DNA from: Clostridia bacterium | Lineage (GTDB): Bacteria; Bacillota_A; Clostridia; Christensenellales; Aristaeellaceae | Length of the DNA: 5,177 bases | Direction: 5' to 3' | Assembly: GCA_017398245.1 (NCBI GenBank) | Contig: JAFQGN010000035.1 | Location: forward strand, 1 to 5,177 | Part shown: positions 1 to 4,050 of the stretch, piece after piece | How positions within the stretch are numbered: the first letter of the stretch is position 1 | How the letters are laid out: every line of letters starts with the position of its first letter | Notes under the pieces: generated by a model | Told to the model about the DNA's origin: nothing | Databases searched by the model: none | What the model saw: only the letters and a program-made list of their open reading frames with translations | Translations under genes and position numbers: made by a program

Positions 1-234
1 GGTGTTCCCGCGCGCGACCGCCGTGAGCAGCCCGGAAAGCACCCACGCGCCGGCTGTGCAGCCCACGCCCGCCATGAGCGCAAGGCCGCGCAGCGCCTGC
101 GGATGCGAGGCGAGATAGCGCCTGTAGCCGGGCAGCTGGTAGCTCTCCAGCTGCAGCATATGCAAAAACCTGAGCGAGGCCAGAGTGCAGCATGCAGCCG
201 TCACCAGCGCCTCGGCGATCGTAAGCCAGATCAT
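1..234 (-). CDS. N-terminus of a membrane-anchored protein, probably a MurF-like Mur ligase (cut by window edge)
   Basis: Seventy-eight codons are open from an ATG at 234 to the window edge. The start is well supported: GGAGGA (241-246) lies 6 nt upstream. The protein opens with a hydrophobic stretch (residues about 2-18, MIWLTIAEALVTAACCTL), followed by an amphipathic segment (about 21-40) with LRFLHMLQLESYQLPGYRRY, and a second hydrophobic stretch from about residue 50 to 73. From memory of the family, Clostridial Mur ligases annotated as UDP-N-acetylmuramoyl-tripeptide--D-Ala-D-Ala ligase often carry such a membrane extension, with a similar 'LHMLQL-S-Y' motif before the ATP-binding domain. 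That resemblance is the only ground for the call, because the catalytic part is outside the window. It could equally be another membrane protein. It follows the hydrolase gene on the same strand after 217 nt and may be read from the same transcript or from an unseen promoter. Confidence 0.55.
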   Translation of the reverse strand, partial: MIWLTIAEALVTAACCTLASLRFLHMLQLESYQLPGYRRYLASHPQALRGLALMAGVGCTAGAWVLSGLLTAVARGNT

Positions 235-451
235 GTTCTATCCTCCAGAAACGGCCATTTGCAGGCCGGGATTTGCTTATTCATTTCTGTGCAGGGCCCC
301 GTCTCTTCCTGCAAGACGAGCACCTAATTTTTCTGCGGCATGCGGTTCAGCCGCCCCGCACGCATTTTGTTCCGCCTTCGATCATTATCTTTCGATTGGA
401 TCGGCTATGCCGTTAAACGCGCCTTGAGCAACATTTTTTCGCGCAAAGGCT
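235..451. other. Intergenic gap between the hydrolase gene and the MurF-like gene
   Basis: No gene is supported here. Read on the minus strand, the gap holds the strong ribosome binding site of the left-end gene (241-246) and a GATAAT hexamer (384-389) that could be a -10 but lacks a matching -35. Two weak inverted repeats are present: CGGC-TAT-GCCG (402-412) and CGGCC/GGCCG just before the ribosome binding site. None is followed by a T-run, so I see no intrinsic terminator for the upstream operon. Whether the left gene is co-transcribed or has its own promoter cannot be decided from sequence alone. Confidence 0.4.
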
Positions 452-1216
452 TCAGGCAAACATGGCCAGCGCGATGTTTTTGAACTGCTCGTAGGCTTCC
501 AGATAGGCAAAATGCCCGCAGCCCGGCACGATCGTCAGTGCGCTGTCGGGGATCTTTTCTTCCATTACGCGCGCCATCCAGACCGGCGTGGCCGTGTCGT
601 TTTCGCCCCAGAAGAGGAAGACGGGGCTTTGGATGCGGTCGAGATATTCTTCCAGATTTTGATGGATCACGCGGTTGAACGTGGCCCGCATGGAGGGCGT
701 GAGCGCCTTATAATCCTCGGAGCCGTATTTCTGCACCAGCTTTTCGCGCAGGTTTTCCTGCACGCCCTTGGGGATGACGGGCAGGCTTGCCAGTTTTTTG
801 AGCTTCTGGTACGCGCTCGCCTTCTGCGTTTTTTCCGCCGTCTGTTTGGGGATCAGCCCCGCCGCGCCGGTCAGCAGCATACGGCCGCACAGCTCCGGGT
901 ATTTCGCCGCCATGAGGATAGCCACACGGCAGCCGAACGAATGGGCCGCGATATCCGCGCCGGAAAATCCGGTTTCACGAAGAAGCTGCGCCGTTGCTTC
1001 CATATATTCCGTGACAGACCAGGGCTCGGGCGGCTCGGAAGAGAGCCCGTGGCCCGGAAATTCGGGCACGAGGATGGAAAAATCCGCCTTCAGATCGCGA
1101 ATGAGGGGCAGGAAGGAATCCACATTGCCGCCCCAGCCGTGCAAAAGCGCCAGTTTTTTCTTCCCCTCGCCGAAGATCTCGTAGCGGATCTTCGCGCCGT
1201 TGATCTCTGCAAACAC
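452..1216 (-). CDS. Alpha/beta-fold hydrolase, substrate unknown
   Basis: A 254-residue soluble protein with the full alpha/beta hydrolase signature. HGWGG at 26-30 is the oxyanion-hole motif after strand 3. The nucleophile elbow AHSFGC places Ser93 as the catalytic serine. GEND at 204-207 supplies the acid (Asp207), and GCGHFAYLE places His235. The region of about residues 118-190, rich in Lys, Gln and Glu, should be the helical lid. Length and motif spacing match the MhpC/YbfF-like hydrolase group. The family includes esterases, C-C hydrolases, lipases and haloperoxidase-like enzymes, and nothing here fixes the substrate. The start is GTG at 1216, supported by GGAGGA (1223-1228) 6 nt upstream; there is no better ATG. 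It begins 18 nt after the rimI stop and is apparently the last gene of the t6A/rimI operon. The next gene down is the MurF-like protein, so a cell-envelope role is possible but is only inferred from position. Confidence 0.9.
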   Translation of the reverse strand: MFAEINGAKIRYEIFGEGKKKLALLHGWGGNVDSFLPLIRDLKADFSILVPEFPGHGLSSEPPEPWSVTEYMEATAQLLRETGFSGADIAAHSFGCRVAILMAAKYPELCGRMLLTGAAGLIPKQTAEKTQKASAYQKLKKLASLPVIPKGVQENLREKLVQKYGSEDYKALTPSMRATFNRVIHQNLEEYLDRIQSPVFLFWGENDTATPVWMARVMEEKIPDSALTIVPGCGHFAYLEAYEQFKNIALAMFA

Positions 1217-1222
1217 GTCTCT

Positions 1223-1228
1223 TCCTCC
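1223..1228 (-). promoter_or_regulatory. Ribosome binding site deciding the GTG start of the hydrolase
   Basis: On the minus strand, GGAGGA stands 6 nt before the GTG at 1216 and lies in the 18-nt gap after the rimI stop. The same motif and spacing precede the left-end gene (241-246 before the ATG at 234). This supports GTG as the real start of the hydrolase. Confidence 0.8.
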
Positions 1229-1234
1229 AGAACG

Positions 1235-1726
1235 TTATTCTTCTACAATATCCTCGTCGGCGTCCGGGTCGCCCTCGGGCAGGCTCAGCCGGCACATGAC
1301 AAGGGCGTCCTCGTTATTGTCCGGATAATAGCGCTTGCGGTAACCCACATCGATAAACCCAAGCTTATGGTACAGATTCTGCGCCGCGGCGTTGCTCCTG
1401 CGGCACTCCAGACTCATCCAGACCATGCCGCAGTTGGCCGCCAGCTGCATCAGCGCGTGCATCAGCTCTTCGCCCAAACCCCTGCCGCGATGCTGCGTAT
1501 GCACGGCCACGTTGGTCACATGCGCTTCGCCGTCAAAGCCCAGCCACATGCCCGCGTAGCCCAGCACTGTATCGCCCTCTTTCATGGCGATATAGCGCGC
1601 GCAGGCGTTTTCTTCGATTTCGTGCAGGAACGCTTCGCGCTCCCACGCGAGCGAGAACGACGTGCGTTCAATCTCCATGACCTGATCGATATCCGCCGCC
1701 GACAGTTTTACGATCTCTCTGTTCAT
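1235..1726 (-). CDS. rimI: Ribosomal-protein-alanine N-acetyltransferase RimI (GNAT family)
   Basis: A 163-residue GNAT acetyltransferase. RimI transfers acetyl from acetyl-CoA to protein N-termini, classically ribosomal protein bS18. Visible motifs are the acetyl-CoA pyrophosphate loop QHRGRGLG (78-85), the strand VTNVAV before it (70-75), LECRRSN (106-112) with the likely catalytic Glu107, NLYHKLGF (117-124) with the general-acid Tyr119, and the RimI-typical end RYYPDNNEDALVM (132-144). A strongly acidic tail (about 151-163) follows the domain. I chose the ATG at 1726, although the frame stays open to 1822, because it starts the family-typical N-terminus, has GGAGG (1737-1741) 10 nt upstream, and makes an ATGA overlap with the tsaB stop. 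That overlap suggests translational coupling. The tsaE-tsaB-rimI order is common in Bacillota. True substrates in Clostridia may be broader than bS18. Confidence 0.95.
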   Translation of the reverse strand: MNREIVKLSAADIDQVMEIERTSFSLAWEREAFLHEIEENACARYIAMKEGDTVLGYAGMWLGFDGEAHVTNVAVHTQHRGRGLGEELMHALMQLAANCGMVWMSLECRRSNAAAQNLYHKLGFIDVGYRKRYYPDNNEDALVMCRLSLPEGDPDADEDIVEE

Positions 1727-2433
1727 TTTTTCAGCGCCTCCGCACGAAGCTTCGCCTCGCGTTCGCGCTCGGCCGATGGTGCGCGCAGATACAGCGGCAG
1801 GAGCAGCTCCGGCGCGACGCATTCGTTTTCGTCCATGCGATAGGCCAGGTCCGCAGCCGCGGAGGGCTTCACATGCAGCATATGCGCCGGGCCGACGATG
1901 GCCCTTTCGCCAAAGCGCGCCTTGATCTCCTGTTCGTGGATGGGCGCGGCTTCGCCGACAAAGAGCAGCCTCTCCCCTTCGGGCAGCTTATCGAAAAATT
2001 CGCCGAGGGACAACGCCTCGTCTTCCAGAACGCGCACGGGCCTCTCTCCCGCACGGAACGCGGCGGCATAGACCTGATCGCGGCGCGCATCCAGCATGGG
2101 GCAGACGATTCCGCCAAAGCCGAACGCGCCGTGCGCAAGGGCTTCCAATGCATCGACCGGGGCGCATTTCTTGCCCGCCGCATGCGCCATGCCCCGCACC
2201 GCGCACGCGCCGATGCGAACGCCCGTGAACGAGCCCGGGCCGACCACGCAGGCAAACACATCCACATCCTTCGGCGCAAGGCCCGCCTTTTCCAAGGCGT
2301 CCTCCGCTGCGGGCATGATGGTCTGCGAATGCGTCAGCCCCGTGTTCAGGAATATTTCCGAGAGGATCTCCCCGTTCCGCAGCACGGCGGCGCCAGCGCT
2401 CGGGCCGGAGGTATCTATGGCAAGTATATTCAA
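1723..2433 (-). CDS. tsaB: tRNA threonylcarbamoyladenosine biosynthesis protein TsaB
   Basis: TsaB is the inactive ASKHA-fold partner of TsaD. It scaffolds the TsaD-TsaB-TsaE complex that moves threonylcarbamoyl from threonylcarbamoyl-AMP to A37 of ANN-decoding tRNAs. With the start used here the protein has 236 residues, the usual TsaB length. The N-terminus MNILAIDTSG is the family hallmark, THSQTIMP (34-41) follows, and VVGPGSFTGVRIG (63-75) is the diagnostic GPGSFTGxR loop. The start is not ATG. I chose TTG at 2433 because it gives the family-typical N-terminus and has a GGTG-like element 5 nt upstream; an in-frame GTG at 2445 would add four residues. The frame is open further upstream to 2631, but that part overlaps tsaE and is not TsaB-like. 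The gene begins 41 nt after tsaE and its stop overlaps the rimI ATG by 4 nt. tsaD, often nearby in other Bacillota, is not in the window. Confidence 0.95.
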   Translation of the reverse strand: MNILAIDTSGPSAGAAVLRNGEILSEIFLNTGLTHSQTIMPAAEDALEKAGLAPKDVDVFACVVGPGSFTGVRIGACAVRGMAHAAGKKCAPVDALEALAHGAFGFGGIVCPMLDARRDQVYAAAFRAGERPVRVLEDEALSLGEFFDKLPEGERLLFVGEAAPIHEQEIKARFGERAIVGPAHMLHVKPSAAADLAYRMDENECVAPELLLPLYLRAPSAEREREAKLRAEALKK

Positions 2434-2474
2434 AACGACACCCACTTTAGCTCTAATTTGCGCAGCGCGCTTCT

Positions 2475-2954
2475 TTACGGAAACTGCGCGATCAGCTCTT
2501 CGATCGTTCTCTCGCGCGCGTCGTCCATACCGACGGCTTCGATACTCAGTACGCGCTCGTCGTTGGCCGCTCCGCGCGCAATGCGCACTTCCAGCCTCGG
2601 CTCGGGCCTGAAATCGGCCATTTCCGGCCATTCGACGAGGCTGACGGAACGCGCGTCCATCTCCTCATCCAAACCGGCTTCGTAAAATTCGGCCGGGTCC
2701 TCCAGCCGGTACAGGTCGAAATGCTTGACCGGCACGGCGGCCTCGTAGGACTGCAAGATGGTGAAGGACGGGCTGGGCATCGCGCCCTGCACGCCGAACA
2801 CGCGGGCCACGGCGCGCGCGAGCACGCTCTTTCCCATGCCCATTTCGCCCATGAGCAGCACGGCGTCCCCGGCCCGCAGGCCCTTTGCCAGCTGCGTACC
2901 GAGCGAGCGCATGCCCTCTTCGCCGCGCACGACGATATCCTTTGCGATCAGCAT
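2475..2954 (-). CDS. tsaE: tRNA threonylcarbamoyladenosine biosynthesis ATPase TsaE
   Basis: TsaE is the small P-loop ATPase that drives turnover of the TsaB-TsaD complex in bacterial t6A synthesis. The 159-residue length is normal for the family. The Walker A loop GEMGMGKS lies at 36-43 with Lys42, where many homologues have GDLGAGKT. SPSFTI (61-66) matches the conserved SPTFT switch-like motif, HFDLYRL (78-84) carries the conserved Asp-Tyr pair, and VEWPE (107-111) is the TsaE signature. The ATG at 2954 sits 1 nt after the ribU stop. Its GAAGGG (2960-2965, 5 nt spacing) overlaps the end of ribU, so translation is probably coupled to ribU. tsaB follows after 41 nt. The protein is cytoplasmic and no signal or membrane segment is seen. 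Confidence 0.96.
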   Translation of the reverse strand: MLIAKDIVVRGEEGMRSLGTQLAKGLRAGDAVLLMGEMGMGKSVLARAVARVFGVQGAMPSPSFTILQSYEAAVPVKHFDLYRLEDPAEFYEAGLDEEMDARSVSLVEWPEMADFRPEPRLEVRIARGAANDERVLSIEAVGMDDARERTIEELIAQFP

Positions 2955-2955
2955 A

Positions 2956-3552
2956 TCAGCCCTTCTTTCCCGTCAAAAGCGGCTTCACATAGCGGTAGAT
3001 GACCCCGCCCACCACGCTGAGCACAACGCCCTTGAGCAGGTTGAACGGCACGACAGCCAGCAGGATCATTTCGCCAAGGCTGTCCACCGCCGGGACGGTT
3101 TTTGCGATAAGGCCCACGATCGCCTCCACCGGCATGCCCTGCACCACGGAATAAAACGGCACCATGATCCAGTAGTTCGCCGCAGCGCCGGCAAGAGCCA
3201 TGACGAGCGTACCTGCGGCCATGCCCAGCAGCGCGCTTTTGATGCTTTTGCCGCGCGCGTAGATCAGGCAGGCGACCACGGCGAACGAGCCGCTCATGAT
3301 GAAATCGGCCAGCTCGCCAACGCCCATGGAAGACGAGTGCAGAAGGCCGGTCAGGTCTTTGATCAGCGTGACCAGCAGCGCGGAGACCGGGCCCATGGCA
3401 AAGCCGGCCAGCAGCGCAGGCATGGTGGAAAAATCGAGCTTATAAATAGGAGGGATGACCGGGATCTCCGGGAACATGTACAAAATCGCGCTCAGCGCGC
3501 CCAGCACGCCGATGCGGGCGATCCTTCCGGCTGTCCATTTGCTTTTTTGCAT
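2956..3552 (-). CDS. ribU: Riboflavin ECF transporter S component RibU
   Basis: A 198-residue integral membrane protein with about six hydrophobic segments (roughly 12-30, 43-65, 82-100, 105-128, 142-152 weakly, and 160-188). It is the substrate-binding S component of an energy-coupling-factor importer. RibU binds riboflavin and docks on a shared EcfA-EcfA'-EcfT module, which is not encoded here. The RibU-type signature is clear: KLDFSTMPALLAGFAMGP at 38-55, GVGELADF at 77-84, and NLLKG at 171-175. Riboflavin is the likely substrate, although closely related S components for other vitamins cannot be fully excluded. The ATG at 3552 is preceded by AAAGGAG (3564-3570). It is the first gene after a consensus promoter, with a leader of only about 45 nt. 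That is too short for the FMN riboswitch often found upstream of ribU. The gene ends 1 nt before tsaE. Confidence 0.9.
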   Translation of the reverse strand: MQKSKWTAGRIARIGVLGALSAILYMFPEIPVIPPIYKLDFSTMPALLAGFAMGPVSALLVTLIKDLTGLLHSSSMGVGELADFIMSGSFAVVACLIYARGKSIKSALLGMAAGTLVMALAGAAANYWIMVPFYSVVQGMPVEAIVGLIAKTVPAVDSLGEMILLAVVPFNLLKGVVLSVVGGVIYRYVKPLLTGKKG

Positions 3553-3601
3553 CGTTTTTCTCTCTCCTTTTGCGTTGCAGAGCAGATTACCCTAACTTAA
3601 G

Positions 3602-3630
3602 ATTGTAGAATTTCCCAAAGGGTTTGTCAA
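3602..3630 (-). promoter_or_regulatory. Sigma-A type promoter of the ribU-tsaE-tsaB-rimI-hydrolase operon
   Basis: Read on the minus strand, a perfect -35 TTGACA (3625-3630), a 17-bp spacer and a TACAAT -10 (3602-3607) form a near-consensus housekeeping promoter. Transcription should start at about 3594-3597, leaving a 5' leader of about 45 nt before the ribU ATG. The spacer contains the small symmetric element CCCTTTGGG (3613-3621). No other good minus-strand promoter is visible within the operon. Confidence 0.9.
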
Positions 3631-3651
3631 GCGCGATGGGGTTGCACTCTG

Positions 3652-3664
3652 GCAAAGGCTTTGC
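3652..3664. repeat. 13-bp palindrome between the divergent promoters
   Basis: GCAAAG-G-CTTTGC has two perfect 6-bp arms around one central base. It lies in the 62-bp space between the -35 elements of the two divergent promoters, centred roughly 63 bp upstream of the ribU start and about 70 bp upstream of the thrS start. There is no T-run after it on either strand that would make it a terminator. Its place and symmetry suit a binding site for a dimeric regulator, but no known operator is recognised. Confidence 0.45.
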
Positions 3665-3665
3665 A

Positions 3666-3683
3666 TTTACAAAACCTTTACAA
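3666..3683. repeat. Direct repeat TTTACAA x2, 11 bp apart
   Basis: TTTACAA occurs at 3666-3672 and again at 3677-3683, so the copies are 11 bp apart, about one helical turn. They start just after the 13-bp palindrome and end 9 bp before the thrS -35. They may form part of a regulator site or an AT-rich upstream element in an otherwise GC-rich region; chance is also possible. Confidence 0.35.
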
Positions 3684-3692
3684 GCCGCCCGC

Positions 3693-3721
3693 TTGACAGG
3701 AAGCCGCGCCGAACCTATACT
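3693..3721 (+). promoter_or_regulatory. Sigma-A type promoter of thrS
   Basis: A perfect TTGACA -35 (3693-3698), a 17-bp spacer and a TATACT -10 (3716-3721). The predicted start at about 3727-3730 sits just before the base of T-box Stem I, as expected for a T-box leader. It diverges from the ribU promoter, with 62 bp between the two -35 hexamers. Confidence 0.92.
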
Positions 3722-3894
3722 GATTTTATTGTTCCTGCGGGATGAGAAAGACCGATCTGCCAATATCTTGGCCGAAAGAGAGAGCGCGTCGGCGGCTGAA
3801 AGCGCGCTCAGGCACAAGCGGCAGTGGACCAGCTTTTGACTGCAGGCGTGCGGGCACGTTACAGCCCCCACAAAGAGGTCGCGCAGGCGGCAAC

Positions 3895-3932
3895 AAGGGT
3901 GGAACCGCGGGTATGAATGCAGCCCGTCCCTT
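3895..3932 (+). promoter_or_regulatory. T-box antiterminator
   Basis: AAGGG (3895-3899) pairs with CCCTT (3928-3932), and CGGG (3908-3911) pairs with CCCG (3923-3926). The bulge between them contains TGGA (3900-3903), which should pair with the free NCCA end of uncharged tRNA. The variable A would match a U discriminator base. This helix shares bases 3922-3932 with the terminator, so the two are mutually exclusive. Confidence 0.9.
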
Positions 3933-3958
3933 CTTTTGCGGAAGGGGCGGGCTTTTTT
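3922..3958 (+). terminator. Intrinsic terminator of the T-box leader
   Basis: A 12-bp stem, GCCCGTCCCTTC (3922-3933) with GAAGGGGCGGGC (3941-3952), has one T-G wobble and a 7-nt loop, followed directly by six T residues (3953-3958). It ends transcription about 230 nt after the start when tRNA-Thr is charged, and is broken by the antiterminator otherwise. Confidence 0.96.
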
Positions 3959-4034
3959 ATTTCCGGTCCGGCGGCGGTGAAACGCTCCCGGCCCGATATC
4001 CAAGGCCCTTCGCAGCAAGACCCGGACAAACCGA

Positions 4035-4040
4035 AAGGGG
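4035..4040 (+). promoter_or_regulatory. Ribosome binding site of thrS
   Basis: AAGGGG lies 10 nt before the ATG. It is the best purine-rich match in the 92 nt between the T-box terminator and thrS and fixes the start, which also gives the canonical TGS N-terminus. The rest of that stretch (3959-4034) is GC-rich, with no further gene or clear hairpin. Confidence 0.7.
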
Positions 4041-4050
4041 ATTTGGAACC

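Larger units (their letters stand above)
3728..3958 (+). promoter_or_regulatory. Threonine T-box riboswitch leader of thrS
   Basis: A T-box binds a specific tRNA in the nascent leader; uncharged tRNA stabilises an antiterminator and allows read-through. All core parts can be traced. The Stem I base pairs CCTGC (3734-3738) with GCAGG (3842-3846). A GATGA/TGA K-turn element follows, then GAAAG (3746-3750) pairs CTTTT (3833-3837). The specifier loop carries ACC, a Thr codon, at 3828-3830 (GG-ACC-A). Above it CTGCC (3757-3761) pairs GGCAG (3820-3824), CTTGGCC (3767-3773) pairs 3811-3818 with one bulge, and the distal GAGCGCG/CGCGCTC helix (3782-3788 and 3803-3809) closes a loop containing GCTG. 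A short CGTG-CGGG-CACG hairpin (3847-3858) fits Stem III. The T-box itself is AGGGTGGAACCGCG (3896-3909). The outer start is inferred from the promoter. Confidence 0.95.

Noticed and set aside
384..412. Possible minus-strand promoter or terminator in the gap before the left-end gene
   Set aside because: GATAAT (384-389) has no acceptable -35 at 16-18 bp spacing, and the CGGC-TAT-GCCG hairpin has only a 4-bp stem with no T-run.
103..427. Two short plus-strand open frames (74 and 80 codons) at the left end
   Set aside because: They run antisense to the left-end membrane protein and into the gap, have no good ribosome binding site, and encode low-information sequence.
512..1843. A 443-codon open frame on the plus strand
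   Set aside because: It lies antisense across the hydrolase, rimI and the end of tsaB, is Arg/His-rich without motifs, and has no ribosome binding site. It is a shadow of the real genes.
1873..3600. Plus-strand open frames of 171-280 codons opposite tsaB, tsaE and ribU
   Set aside because: All are Arg/His/Ala-rich shadows of clearly identified minus-strand genes and lack domain signatures.
3553..3601. Possible FMN riboswitch in the ribU leader
   Set aside because: The leader from the promoter is about 45 nt and lacks the conserved FMN-aptamer blocks such as AGGGG...CGG; it cannot hold the aptamer of more than 100 nt.
3759..3772. Local hairpin GCCAA-TATC-TTGGC inside T-box Stem I
   Set aside because: It competes with the canonical Stem I pairings (CTGCC/GGCAG and CTTGGCC with 3811-3818), which explain the same bases and place the ACC specifier correctly. 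It may only be a transient fold.
3966..4027. GTCCGG/CCGGAC inverted repeat in the thrS leader downstream of the terminator
   Set aside because: Six-bp arms 50 nt apart in a very GC-rich stretch are easily explained by chance, and they do not cover the ribosome binding site.
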